51,592 bases of DNA from Arthrobacter sp. E3 (GCF_017353415.1 NZ_JAFMPX010000025.1:1-51592), one strand, 5' to 3'; shown: positions 9,250 to 17,950, counted from the first letter of the stretch. The notes: generated by a model not told the origin, from the sequence alone. Program-made: numbers and translations.

Positions 9250-9762
9250 CTACCCCTTTCGGTTCTGTTGCTTCGCCAGCGGGAGGTCTATCTTTTTGTC
9301 CTCCAGTGCCGCCGCCCGTTGATGCATTGAGCTTGCCACGCTGGCGAGGAAGTCCACTATTGCTTCTTGTCCACTGTCGTCGTAGCTGCGCACCTTGGCG
9401 TCCACCTCAAGGATCATGGGCATGAGCCGTGCCATGGTGTCCTTGACGGATTCAGCACTGGGGCTGATGAGCAGCCGCCGCCTGTCCGTTGGATGAGGCG
9501 TGCGCGTAATATGACCTCTTCTGACCAGGCGATCGATCACCGTCGTGGTGGCAGCCGCTGTTAGATGCAGGAATTGCGCCAACTCTCCCGGCGACATCGA
9601 CCTGTGCTTGATGAGGTGCTGCATGGCCTGAAAATCCGTCTCATTCAGGGACATTTCACGCCTCATGGCAAACTCCATCACCTCATTGAGTTCCAATATT
9701 TGGCGAAGAAGAACCGACGCCGGGTGCATCCGGGGTCTTTCGTCACTCGGGCTGTCCTTCAT
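9250..9762 (-). CDS. crtR: MarR-family regulator of the carotenoid operon
   Basis: A 170-residue winged-helix protein of the MarR family. The core reads MSPGELAQFLHLTAAATTTVIDRLVRRGHITRTPHPTDRRR-like, with the recognition helix in AAATTTVIDRLVRRG and the wing at HPTDRRRLL. I chose the ATG at 9762 (MKDSPSD) because AAGG lies 9 bp upstream; the frame extends to an ATG at 9780 with no ribosome site. Being the first gene of the crt operon, it most likely represses its own operon and the divergent SDR gene. In Corynebacterium a MarR protein, CrtR, does this and responds to GGPP; orthology here is inferred from context and is not proven. Confidence 0.85.
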   Translation of the reverse strand: MKDSPSDERPRMHPASVLLRQILELNEVMEFAMRREMSLNETDFQAMQHLIKHRSMSPGELAQFLHLTAAATTTVIDRLVRRGHITRTPHPTDRRRLLISPSAESVKDTMARLMPMILEVDAKVRSYDDSGQEAIVDFLASVASSMHQRAAALEDKKIDLPLAKQQNRKG

Positions 9763-9772
9763 AAAAAATACC

Positions 9773-9832
9773 TTATCCATTGATAATCAGAAAATCTAAT
9801 TACATAATGGTGGAACGAACGCTTCTTGTCTA
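9773..9832. promoter_or_regulatory. divergent promoters and MarR operator, crt operon / SDR gene
   Basis: The plus-strand promoter has TTGATA (9780-9785), a 17-bp spacer and CATAAT (9803-9808). The minus-strand promoter has TAGACA (9832-9827), a 17-bp spacer and CATTAT (9809-9804). The imperfect palindrome TAATCAGAAAATCTAATTA (9784-9802) fills the plus spacer and covers the expected minus start point. A second perfect inverted repeat, TTATC-CATT-GATAA, lies at 9773-9786. The AT-rich block contrasts with its GC-rich surroundings. One bound MarR dimer could block both directions. Confidence 0.65.
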
Positions 9833-9847
9833 CCGAAAGGTTCAACT

Positions 9848-11329
9848 ATGAGCTCCATAGCAGTTGCCGGAGCCACCGGCTACATAGGCGGCAGGCTTGT
9901 CCCGCTGCTGCTCGCAGCCGGCCACAAGGTCACAGTACTCAGCCGCAACAGCGAAAAGCTCAGGGACGTCCCGTGGCGAAATGAAGTGGAGGTTCTCGAA
10001 GGGGACCTGACGGACCCGGATGCAGCCAAGGCGCTGTGTGAAAACTCGGAAATCATTTACTATCTGGTCCATTCCATGTCCTCGGACGGCAAGGCTTCAG
10101 AAGACTTCGGGCGGTTGGAGCGCCAGTGCGCGCGCAACCTCAGCCAAGCTTCCCGGGATGCCGGTGTCAAGCGGCTGATTTACCTCTCGGGGCTCCATCC
10201 GCAAGGCGAACTCAGCAGGCACTTGGCATCGCGCAAGGAGGTCGGGGAAATTCTCCTGTCCTCCGGAACCCCCACGGTCGTTTTGCAGGCCGGACTCGTG
10301 ATCGGTTCCGGCTCGGCGAGTTTTGAAATGGTGCGCCATCTCACCGACGTGTTGCCGATGATGCCGGCACCCAAATGGGTCTTGAACAAAATCCAACCCA
10401 TTGCTGTCAGGGATGCCCTCCACTACTTGGTGCAGGCCATGCATTTGCCGCCGGAGATCAACAGAACTTTTGACATTGGCGGGCCGGAAGTGTTGACCTA
10501 CGCGCAAATGATGAAGGTGTATGCCTCCGCTGCGGGCTTCCGCCCACCTTTGGTACTGGCTCTTCCAGTGCTGACTCCGTGGCTAGCCGCCCAATGGGTG
10601 AATTTGGTGACACCGGTGCCGCGCAGTCTTGCCATTCCATTGGTGGAGTCATTGCAACACGACTGCTTTTCGCACGAGCACGACATCGACAAGTTCATTC
10701 CCGAACCGGAGGGTGGACTGACACCCTACCGGCGCGCGGTGGAGCTGGCACTGCACAAGATCGAGGTTGACATCGTGGAAACCACCTGGGCCACGGCCCA
10801 CGCACTGAGCGCGCCGGCAGAACCGCTTCCCAGCGACCCCGAGTGGGCGGGGCTGACGGTCTTCACCGATGAACGCGTCAAGGAAACATCTGCCGAGGCC
10901 GGCGAAGTCTGGAAAGTCATCGAAGGCATCGGCGGGGAGAACGGCTACTATTCAATTCCCTTCGCGTGGAGGGTGCGTGGCTGGATGGACAAGGTCGCCG
11001 GAGGAGCGGGACTGACCAGAGGCAGGCGCAGCCCCACTCATCTTCAGCTCAATGACGCCGTGGACTGGTGGCGGGTGGAGACCCTCGAGCAAGGACGGCT
11101 GCTGCGACTGCGGGCGGAGATGCTGGTCCCGGGCCGGGCCTGGCTGGAATTTGAGGTGACTCCTTCAACCCACGAGGGCAACGAATCCGGAAGCACCTAC
11201 CGCCAGCGTGCCATCTTCTTTCCCCGCGGGCTCTCCGGGCGGCTCTACTGGTTGGCGGTGCTGCCCTTCCACGGCATCATCTTCAAAAGCATGGCGAACC
11301 GCATCACGGACGCCGCCCAGAAGGGTTGA
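9848..11329 (+). CDS. SDR-family NAD(P)-binding protein with C-terminal DUF2867
   Basis: A 493-residue two-domain protein. Residues 1 to about 300 form an extended/atypical SDR Rossmann domain, with GATGYIGGRLVPLLL at the start, LEGDLTDPD, YYLVHSMSS and LIYLSGLHP. From about 330 onward is a DUF2867 domain (VWKVIEGIGGENGYYSIPFAWRVRG and WLEFEVTPS). AAAGG precedes the ATG. The reaction is unknown. It is divergent from the MarR-crt operon and shares its operator region, so it is probably co-regulated with pigment synthesis; a role in carotenoid or membrane-lipid modification, or in light/oxidative stress, is possible. I see no signal peptide. Confidence 0.85.
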   Translation: MSSIAVAGATGYIGGRLVPLLLAAGHKVTVLSRNSEKLRDVPWRNEVEVLEGDLTDPDAAKALCENSEIIYYLVHSMSSDGKASEDFGRLERQCARNLSQASRDAGVKRLIYLSGLHPQGELSRHLASRKEVGEILLSSGTPTVVLQAGLVIGSGSASFEMVRHLTDVLPMMPAPKWVLNKIQPIAVRDALHYLVQAMHLPPEINRTFDIGGPEVLTYAQMMKVYASAAGFRPPLVLALPVLTPWLAAQWVNLVTPVPRSLAIPLVESLQHDCFSHEHDIDKFIPEPEGGLTPYRRAVELALHKIEVDIVETTWATAHALSAPAEPLPSDPEWAGLTVFTDERVKETSAEAGEVWKVIEGIGGENGYYSIPFAWRVRGWMDKVAGGAGLTRGRRSPTHLQLNDAVDWWRVETLEQGRLLRLRAEMLVPGRAWLEFEVTPSTHEGNESGSTYRQRAIFFPRGLSGRLYWLAVLPFHGIIFKSMANRITDAAQKG

Positions 11330-11334
11330 GGCTC

Positions 11335-11362
11335 CAGCAGGGTTGGGGCTCCAGCCCTGCTG
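11335..11362 (+). terminator. hairpin after the SDR-DUF2867 gene
   Basis: CAGCAGGG (11335-11342) pairs with CCCTGCTG (11355-11362) around a 12-nt loop, six bases past the stop codon. No T tract follows, so it is a candidate only. Confidence 0.4.
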
Positions 11363-11428
11363 AGGTTCACTCCCATCTCCACCCGGGCAGGACGCCGCAC
11401 ACCCATTTCGCTGGCTAAAGTTGACTGG

Positions 11429-12667
11429 GTGATCATGCCATCCATCTACGACTGGTTCACCCGTCACCGCTTTGCCGTGGACGTGGTCTTCATGGTGGTG
11501 TTGTGGCTGCTCCTACTGCCTTTGAGCATAGCCAGCGCGAGCAACACTCCGTTGGCTGGCAACAGTCAATGGGCGGCCTTGGCTGCCGGGACGGCCACCA
11601 CAACCGCGCTGATCGTGCCCCTGGCATGGCGGCGAACGCGTACCGTCATGGCGGGCTCGATCATCGCGGCCGTGGCCATTGTGCAGTGGGCGCTGGCTGT
11701 TCCACCCATGCCCTCCAACCTGGCTGTCCCATTTATTGTTTATGCGCTGGCCGCGTTCGGCCCCCGCTGGGCCTCGCTCGGCGGGCTCGGCTTGGCCATG
11801 TTGGGCGCCATCATGTTGGTGACGCGCTTCTTCTACGACCTCACCGTAGTTTCCGTGGCGGATCTTCCCTACGGCTTGGTGCTGGTTCTCTCAGTCTGGG
11901 TGCTGGTCCTATTCAGCTGGACGGCCGGTGACCTCAACCGCACCAAGCGCCTGCGCGGGCAGGCACTCGAGGACCGTGCCCACCGTCTTGAAATCGAGGC
12001 CCAGCAGGAGCGCCAGCTGGCAGCCAGCGACGAACGCGCCCACATTGCCCGCGAAATGCACGACATCGTGGCCCATTCCCTCTCCATCATCATCACCCAG
12101 GCCGACGGCGCCCGCTACGCAGCTGCCGCCGACCCGGAGATAGCCCCCGAAACCCTTGCCACGATTGCCCAAACTGGGCGCTCCTCCCTGCAGGAAATGC
12201 GCCGACTTCTGGGCGTTCTGCGCGGAGGGCATGAGGCGTCCACCCGTCCTCTGCCGGGGTTGGATCAGCTCGACGAACTGCTGCTGGGCATCCGAGCCGC
12301 CGGGTTGCCGGTTACCTTTTCCGTCACCGGTGAGGGTCGGCGGGCGCTGCCAGCCGGCGCCGAACTCACGGCCTACCGCACCCTCCAAGAGGGCCTCACC
12401 AACGCCATGAAGCACGCCGGACCCAACGTCCAGGCAACAGTCAATCTCGTCTGGAACTCCCGCGGCTTGGAAGTGTCGGTGCGCGACGACGGCGGGGGCG
12501 CAACGGCGTCGTTCTCCGATGCCCTCCCCATCCTCCAGCACGGCGGCGGCAACGGCCTACGTGGCATGGCCGAACGAGTCCGCCTTTACGACGGCACACT
12601 TACGGCTGGCCCGCTGCCCGGCGGCGGTTTCGCCGTCACAGCCTTCATCCCCTACACGGAGAACTGA
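11429..12667 (+). CDS. NarL-type sensor histidine kinase (HisKA_3)
   Basis: A membrane sensor of 412 residues. About five hydrophobic helices fill residues 10-165, with no extracellular sensor domain of note. Then comes a coiled linker, the DHp domain with ERAHIAREMHDIVAHSL (phosphorylated His near 211), and an HATPase domain seen as EGLTNAMKHAG, VRDDGGG and GLRGMAERV. The response regulator follows after 4 bp, so the two are a pair. The GTG at 11429 is one start and the ATG at 11435 another. TAAAGT at 11416-11421 lies 7 bp before the GTG, so a leaderless message is possible. The signal is unknown; short-loop sensors of this type often watch the membrane. Confidence 0.9.
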   Translation: MIMPSIYDWFTRHRFAVDVVFMVVLWLLLLPLSIASASNTPLAGNSQWAALAAGTATTTALIVPLAWRRTRTVMAGSIIAAVAIVQWALAVPPMPSNLAVPFIVYALAAFGPRWASLGGLGLAMLGAIMLVTRFFYDLTVVSVADLPYGLVLVLSVWVLVLFSWTAGDLNRTKRLRGQALEDRAHRLEIEAQQERQLAASDERAHIAREMHDIVAHSLSIIITQADGARYAAAADPEIAPETLATIAQTGRSSLQEMRRLLGVLRGGHEASTRPLPGLDQLDELLLGIRAAGLPVTFSVTGEGRRALPAGAELTAYRTLQEGLTNAMKHAGPNVQATVNLVWNSRGLEVSVRDDGGGATASFSDALPILQHGGGNGLRGMAERVRLYDGTLTAGPLPGGGFAVTAFIPYTEN

Positions 12668-12671
12668 TTTC

Positions 12672-13379
12672 ATGACCCCCACCTCCCCCATCCGAGTGGC
12701 CCTTGTCGACGACCAGCAACTGGTCCGTTCGGGCTTTGGCATGCTCATCAATTCCCAGCCCGACCTCTCCGTGGTGTTGCAGGCTGGCAATGGCATTGAA
12801 GCGCTGCAGGGGCTTTCCGCGACGGCCGCCGACGTAGTGCTCATGGACGTACGCATGCCTGGCATGGACGGTTTGGAAACCACGCGCAGACTCATGGCAC
12901 GCAGCAAGACGGCACCGGCCGGATCATGGCTGTCGGAGTTGCGGATCGTGGTACTGACAACCTTTGATTTGGACGAATATGCACTGGCCGCGATCCAGGC
13001 GGGCGCCAGCGGATTCCTGCTCAAGGATGCGCCTCCGGAGGAACTGCTGGGCGCGATTCGCACCGTTTACGCCGGGGATGCGGTGATCGCCCCCTCCACC
13101 ACGCGGCGCCTCCTTGACCATGTGTCACAGATGCTGTCCGCACCGAGCCCCGCCAACGACGCCCACGCCGCTGCTGTGACCAGCCTGACCACGCGTGAAC
13201 ACGAGGTCTTCTTGCTCATCGCCAACGGCCTCTCCAACCCTGAGATTGCAAAGCAGCTGTTCGTTTCAGAGGCCACGGTCAAAACGCATGTGGGGCACAT
13301 CCTGGCCAAGCTCAGCGCCCGCGACAGGGTGCAGCTGGTGGTCATTGCATACGAAACGGGTCTGGTCTCCCCCGGCTAA
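12672..13379 (+). CDS. NarL/FixJ-family response regulator
   Basis: A 235-residue DNA-binding regulator paired with the kinase 4 bp upstream. The receiver domain has the acidic pocket VALVDDQQL, the phospho-acceptor Asp near 59 in VVLMDVRMPGMDG, and the Lys of FLLKDAPPEE. A LuxR-type HTH closes the protein (LTTREHEVFLLIANG, then EIAKQLFVSEATVKTHVGHI). The ATG at 12672 gives the normal family length; an upstream frame inside the kinase gene is not real. The target genes are unknown. The ABC/FtsX exporter about 1 kb downstream is a possible target, by analogy with membrane-stress modules. Confidence 0.92.
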   Translation: MTPTSPIRVALVDDQQLVRSGFGMLINSQPDLSVVLQAGNGIEALQGLSATAADVVLMDVRMPGMDGLETTRRLMARSKTAPAGSWLSELRIVVLTTFDLDEYALAAIQAGASGFLLKDAPPEELLGAIRTVYAGDAVIAPSTTRRLLDHVSQMLSAPSPANDAHAAAVTSLTTREHEVFLLIANGLSNPEIAKQLFVSEATVKTHVGHILAKLSARDRVQLVVIAYETGLVSPG

Positions 13380-13385
13380 TACCAT

Positions 13386-13592
13386 CGCTCCTGCAGTTTC
13401 CGGGGTATCTCCCCGACCCTCCTGCACGTTCAGGGCCGCTGCTACCAACGCCCCTGCACGTTCGGGGGCAGACTTTCCGAACGCTCACGCACGACTCTGG
13501 TTGCCCTCCAGCATCCCTGCAAGTGCGTCAGGAAAGTACCTCCGAAAACCGCGGGAGGGTCGCTGGAAAAAGCCCTGAAAGTGCAGGAGCGT
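13386..13592. repeat. degenerate ~33-bp tandem repeat patch with inverted copy
   Basis: Between the response regulator and the GNAT gene about 280 bp lack a gene. They hold at least five related units starting near 13386, 13420, 13451, 13484 and 13516, spaced 31-34 bp, around a CTCCTGCACGTTCAGGG consensus (variants CCCCTGCACGTTCGGGG, CTCCTGCAGTTTCCGGGG). An opposite-strand copy (CCCTGAAAGTGCAGGAGCGTC-like) ends the patch near 13573-13593. The arrangement allows long hairpins between the first and last units. It resembles intergenic REP-like elements and lies where two genes converge. Confidence 0.6.
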
Positions 13593-13659
13593 CGGTAGTG
13601 TGGGTGGTGGTCATTGCTTAGGAGTCGGGCCTGGTCTCCATTGGCGCTTGACCTGGTGG

Positions 13660-14226
13660 TCAAGCCTGCCGGTGCGCCTCCCACTGCTCCCGGGTGACGG
13701 CGTACTGCACGTCACCGTGCTCGTCTCCGTCGATTCGAATGGGCCAGTCGGCAACAAAATGCCGGACCAGTGACATTCCTGATTTCTCCATGACCCTGCG
13801 TGAGGCAGCATGCACGGCCATGGTTTCCGCCGTGACGCGGGCGGCAGGCGTGTGAAGGAAGGCGTGGTCGATCAGGGCCCGGCTTCCTTCTGTCGCAAGG
13901 CCAAGTCCCCAGCAGTCCCTGCGCAGCCGGTATCCCAATTCCGGTTCGGATTCGGGGCAGCCAGAGCCGCTCCGCAGGTGAAACCAGCCGAAGAATTCGT
14001 GGCTCACGGGGCTCTGCGCCACCCAAAAACCAAAGTGGGGCGACTTCCGGTGGTAGGCGAGGTAGGCGGGAATGTAGTCGTCGGCAATTTTCCGCAACGG
14101 CGTGGCAACCCCATTGGAGATGAAGCGCATCACGGCGGGGTCCGCATCAAGGGCCTCAAGCAGTCCGGCGTCCGCTTCGGTGAACTCGCGCAGTACCAGC
14201 CGAGCTGTTTGCAGCAGGATCTTCAT
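13660..14226 (-). CDS. GNAT-family N-acetyltransferase
   Basis: A 188-residue acetyltransferase of the RimJ/RimL-like type. It starts ILLQTARLVLREFTEADAGLLEAL, typical of this subfamily, and has the acetyl-CoA region ELGYRLRRDCWGLGLATEGSRALI-like and the late motif ETMAVHAASRRVMEKSGM. The acceptor could be a protein N-terminus, an antibiotic or another amine; nothing in the context decides it. It converges on the response regulator gene and lies divergent to the ABC ATPase. Confidence 0.85.
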   Translation of the reverse strand: MKILLQTARLVLREFTEADAGLLEALDADPAVMRFISNGVATPLRKIADDYIPAYLAYHRKSPHFGFWVAQSPVSHEFFGWFHLRSGSGCPESEPELGYRLRRDCWGLGLATEGSRALIDHAFLHTPAARVTAETMAVHAASRRVMEKSGMSLVRHFVADWPIRIDGDEHGDVQYAVTREQWEAHRQA

Positions 14227-14352
14227 GATCTATTATTGCCCACCCCGTCCAGCCGTGTCATCCCTGGGGAGGAGGCTCCGACGTCGTGCATCGCGACAAT
14301 CTCCACCCGCGCTCCGATCCGCTGCCCACCGTTGCACAAATACGCTGGAAGC

Positions 14353-15105
14353 ATGATCATCACTACAGAAAATTCGCAGCGCACACTGGCGGTTCAGGCC
14401 CGCGGGTTGCGCAAAACCTACGGCAGGGGCCAAACCGAGGTGACGGCCCTGAAGGACGTGGACCTGGATTTCCCGGCCAGCCAGTTCACCGCCATCATGG
14501 GCCCTTCGGGCTCGGGCAAGTCCACGCTCATGCACTGCTTGGCCGGACTTGATTCGGTGACCGCCGGCACCATCCACCTCGGCGAAACGGAACTGACCGC
14601 GCTCAACGACAAATCCCTGACTCGGCTGCGCAGGGACCGCATCGGCTTCGTATTCCAGGCGTTCAACCTGGTCCCCACCCTCACTGCCGAAGCCAACATC
14701 ACCCTGCCGGTCGCCTTGGCCGGCGGCACCGTGGACAGCGACTGGTTCAACTCCATCACAAAAACCCTTGGCCTCGTGGGACGGCTGAAACACAGACCCC
14801 ACGAGCTCTCGGGCGGCCAGCAGCAGCGCGTCGCCGTGGCCCGCGCACTGCTCACCCGCCCAGACGTCATTTTCGCCGACGAGCCCACCGGCAACCTCGA
14901 CTCGCGCTCCGGCGCGGAAGTCCTAGGCATGCTGCGCCGCTCCAGCCGCGAAATGGGCCAGAGCATCATCATGGTCACGCACGACCCCGTGGCCGCATCC
15001 TACGCAGACCGCGTTGTCTTGATGAACGACGGCGAACTGGTGGGCCAGCTGGAGAACCCCACCGCCGATTCGGTGCTGGCTTCACTGGCATCCCTGGGGG
15101 CGTAG
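14353..15105 (+). CDS. ABC transporter ATP-binding protein (MacB/LolD-like)
   Basis: A 250-residue ATPase that powers the FtsX-type permease encoded 3 bp downstream. Walker A is GPSGSGKST at about 50-58, the Q-loop is VFQAFNLVPTLT, the signature is LSGGQQQRVAVARALL, and Walker B is VIFADEPTGNLD with the H-loop at VTHDP. The NLVPTLTA Q-loop and the partner are typical of the LolD/MacB exporter subfamily. The ATG at 14353 fits family length; a longer frame reaches upstream through the antisense of the GNAT gene and was not accepted. Confidence 0.93.
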   Translation: MIITTENSQRTLAVQARGLRKTYGRGQTEVTALKDVDLDFPASQFTAIMGPSGSGKSTLMHCLAGLDSVTAGTIHLGETELTALNDKSLTRLRRDRIGFVFQAFNLVPTLTAEANITLPVALAGGTVDSDWFNSITKTLGLVGRLKHRPHELSGGQQQRVAVARALLTRPDVIFADEPTGNLDSRSGAEVLGMLRRSSREMGQSIIMVTHDPVAASYADRVVLMNDGELVGQLENPTADSVLASLASLGA

Positions 15106-15108
15106 CCC

Positions 15109-17592
15109 ATGTTGCAGGTAGCCCTCAGCCAGTTCAAAACCCACCCTCGTCGCTTTGTCGCCATCACACTTGCCGTGCTACTGGCCGTCGCGTTCCTTTC
15201 GGCCACCTTGATGGTCAACGCGTCCACCAAGGCATCGCTGAAAGCCAGCATTGGCCAGGCCTATGCTTCAGCTGATCTGGTTCTCTCCCCTGGCTCCCCG
15301 AACGAGCCACTGACCGCCACTGCGGCGACGAAGGTTACGGCAGCAGCCCCCGTGGAGGCGTCGTACGCGCTGCAGTCCCTGTACGTCCAGGCCGATGTGG
15401 GAGCCGCTTCGCTGCCGGGGTCTTTGCGCAACATGGCCACTTCCGCGGCGTTGGAACCATCGAAGTTGCTGTCCGGTACGTGGCCGGCCAACGATGGAGA
15501 AGTGGTGGTTGACTCCGTCACTGCGCGAAAGAATGCGCTCACAGCTGGCGACACCGTTACATTGGCGGGCCAGCTCGGCGGGTCCACAAAAGCGCAGAGT
15601 CTGACAGTCACAGTCTCCGGGACCATGACCGCCTCCGCTGATCCAATGTCTTACGGCTCGGCTCAATTTGTGGGCACCTCCGGCGCCGTCGGCAAACTCA
15701 TTGCACTGGACACCGGCTACGGATATATCTCCGTAAAGCTGAAGCCCGGTACTTCCATCGCAGAGGCGAAGACGTCCCTGGCCGCGGCCGCGGACCAGTC
15801 GGTTGGCTCGATCCTCACAGCAGATGAAAAGACCACGCAGGACGTGGCTAATTTGACCGGCGGGCAGGATCAGTTGACCATCATCCTGCTGGCCTTTGCT
15901 GGTGTGGCGCTGCTCGTTTCGGCATTGGTTGTCTCCAACACGTTTTCGGTGCTGGTTGCCCAACGCACCCGCGAACTGGCGCTTCTGCGCTGCGTGGGTG
16001 CAAGCCGAGTACAGGTGCGCAACTCTGTCATGCTCGAAGCACTCGTGGTGGGATTCGTTGCATCGGTGCTCGGTGTTCTGGCAGCGACGGGGCTCATGGC
16101 CCTGCTCGTGAACCTGCGCAGCCACAATCCCGACTTTGCCTTCGCCACGTTGGCGGTACCGCCGTCGTCCATTGTTGCAGGCATGGTAGTAGGCACTTCG
16201 CTGACGGTCCTGGCTGCCCTGATACCTGCCCGTGCCGCAACGGCCGTTGCACCGTTGGCAGCGCTGCGCCCCGTGGACGACGCCTCAGTGCACAACGCCG
16301 GTGGACGCGTACGCCTGGGGGTGGGTGTGCTGCTGATTCTAGTTGGCGGCGCTGGGCTTGTGTATGGCGGATTGTCGGCCAATCTGCTGGTGGCGCTGCC
16401 AGCCGGTTCCACCTCGTTTATTGGCTTCCTCTTGGCAGCGACGCTATTTGTCCCCAAGTTGGTCTCCCTTGCCGGCTTGCTGGCAGCACCCGCTGGTGTC
16501 CCAGGCAAGATGGCAGCAGCCAATGCGGTGCGCAACCCGCGCAGAACCACCGCGACGGCGGCCGCCTTGCTCATCGGCGTCACGCTGGTGACCATGATGA
16601 TGAGCGGCGCGGCAACGGCACGGCATGCCTTCGACACCGAGCTGGACGCGCACTACCCCGTGGACATCACCGCCCTGACCTACCCCGGGCAGCCTGCCAT
16701 CACCGACGCGCGCATAGCTCAAGCGGCCGCACTGCCGGGGGTCACCCACATTGCCAAACTTGAATTGGTGGGCACGGTGGATTCAGACGGCCAAACACTG
16801 CCAGCCTTCGGCATTTCCGATACCGACGCCGCCGCGCTGCTGGCCAATCCTGCCAACCGGCCCACCCGGACGTCAGCAGTGTTGCCCAAGGGCCGCGCCG
16901 ACACACAGGTGTCATTGCAGGCCGGCACGCAGACAACAAACCTGTCTGGCACCCCGGCAACATCCGACCGTTCCTATGCCCTTGTCTCACTGGATGGCTC
17001 TTTGCCGCTGGCAGTTGGCGACCCGCTACACACGGAAATCGTGGCACCGCTGTGGATAGGCGTGGACCAGTCGCTGAATGCCGACACGTTGATGCAGCTG
17101 CGTACTTCGCTGGCCACAACTCTTGGCATAAGCGAGTATTCGGTCTCTGGCGCCGTCCTGGAGAAGGTCATGTACAACCAGATCATCGACATGCTGCTGC
17201 TGGTTGTCACCGGATTGCTGGCCGTGGCCGTGTTCATCGCCCTGATTGGGGTGGCCAACACGTTGTCACTGTCCGTGCTGGAGCGGAGCCGGGAGAACTC
17301 GCTACTGCGGGCCCTGGGGCTGACACGGGGGCAGTTGCGCGGCATGCTCGCACTGGAAGCGGTGTTGATCGCTGGGGTCGCGGCCATGATCGGCTCGGTC
17401 TTGGGATGCGTGTACGGCTGGCTAGGGGTGAAGTCCGCGCTGGGTAGTTTTGCGTTGGTCACTGCGGTCATTCCGTGGGGTCAAATCATCGCCGTGGTGG
17501 TAGTGGTTGCTGCCGCCGGGCTGCTCGCTTCGGTGGTACCAGCCAACCGCGCTGCCAAGCTCTCCCCCGTAGAGGGGCTGGCGATGGACTGA
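15109..17592 (+). CDS. FtsX-like ABC permease
   Basis: An 827-residue membrane protein, partner of the ATPase just upstream. A first helix near residues 15-35 (RFVAITLAVLLAVAFLSATLMV-like) is followed by a large outer domain. FtsX-type three-helix units follow near 250-375 (LLVSALVVSNTFSVLVAQRTRELALLR) and 690-820 (GVANTLSLSVLERSRENSLLRALG). The duplicated FtsX plan with two extracytoplasmic domains is that of actinobacterial lipoprotein or antimicrobial-peptide export pumps. The substrate is unknown. Confidence 0.92.
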   Translation: MLQVALSQFKTHPRRFVAITLAVLLAVAFLSATLMVNASTKASLKASIGQAYASADLVLSPGSPNEPLTATAATKVTAAAPVEASYALQSLYVQADVGAASLPGSLRNMATSAALEPSKLLSGTWPANDGEVVVDSVTARKNALTAGDTVTLAGQLGGSTKAQSLTVTVSGTMTASADPMSYGSAQFVGTSGAVGKLIALDTGYGYISVKLKPGTSIAEAKTSLAAAADQSVGSILTADEKTTQDVANLTGGQDQLTIILLAFAGVALLVSALVVSNTFSVLVAQRTRELALLRCVGASRVQVRNSVMLEALVVGFVASVLGVLAATGLMALLVNLRSHNPDFAFATLAVPPSSIVAGMVVGTSLTVLAALIPARAATAVAPLAALRPVDDASVHNAGGRVRLGVGVLLILVGGAGLVYGGLSANLLVALPAGSTSFIGFLLAATLFVPKLVSLAGLLAAPAGVPGKMAAANAVRNPRRTTATAAALLIGVTLVTMMMSGAATARHAFDTELDAHYPVDITALTYPGQPAITDARIAQAAALPGVTHIAKLELVGTVDSDGQTLPAFGISDTDAAALLANPANRPTRTSAVLPKGRADTQVSLQAGTQTTNLSGTPATSDRSYALVSLDGSLPLAVGDPLHTEIVAPLWIGVDQSLNADTLMQLRTSLATTLGISEYSVSGAVLEKVMYNQIIDMLLLVVTGLLAVAVFIALIGVANTLSLSVLERSRENSLLRALGLTRGQLRGMLALEAVLIAGVAAMIGSVLGCVYGWLGVKSALGSFALVTAVIPWGQIIAVVVVVAAAGLLASVVPANRAAKLSPVEGLAMD

Positions 17593-17593
17593 T

Positions 17594-17950
17594 TCAGCTC
17601 TTCCCCTCGGGTCCGCCACGGTGTCTGGCGACGCTGTTCGTGGCTGTGCCGTGGCGGGTCGTGCGGTGGGTCGCCGTGCGGTACCCCGACCAAAACGCAA
17701 GCACGAGCAGGCCGGTTGCCAACAGGGCCACACCCACTTTCGTCCCCACACCCAGGTACACCAGTCCCCCGCCGGTGAACGTCTCATTGGACAACGGCGC
17801 ATAGGCAAACCAACCAAAATTAGTCTGCGATTGCGTCGAAATGGCTGTCACGATCCCGGCCGTCACGGCCAGCAAGGCCAGGACAGGTACGACGGCGGCC
17901 ACCGCCTTGCGTCGTCGGCCTGCCTTGTTGAGTTCCCCCACTGTTTCCAT
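17594..17950 (-). CDS. small membrane protein, two transmembrane helices
   Basis: A 118-residue protein with a short basic N-terminus, a first helix (AVAAVVPVLALLAVTAGIV), an outer loop of about 35 residues with SQTNFGWFAYAPLSNETF, and a second helix (VGVALLATGLLVLAFWSG), followed by a basic tail rich in Thr, Arg and His. I do not recognise a named function. The loop pattern resembles small actinobacterial membrane proteins of unknown role. It converges on the FtsX permease gene, one base away. The ATG at 17950 was preferred because the frame further up adds a basic, unlikely leader. Confidence 0.6.
   Translation of the reverse strand: METVGELNKAGRRRKAVAAVVPVLALLAVTAGIVTAISTQSQTNFGWFAYAPLSNETFTGGGLVYLGVGTKVGVALLATGLLVLAFWSGYRTATHRTTRHGTATNSVARHRGGPEGKS

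Noticed and set aside
13386-13592. CRISPR array
   Set aside because: Units are degenerate, the conserved part is short and no unique spacers of steady length exist; no cas genes are near.
13810-14352. Long upstream extension of the ABC ATPase frame
   Set aside because: It runs antisense through the GNAT gene and adds no ABC-family sequence.
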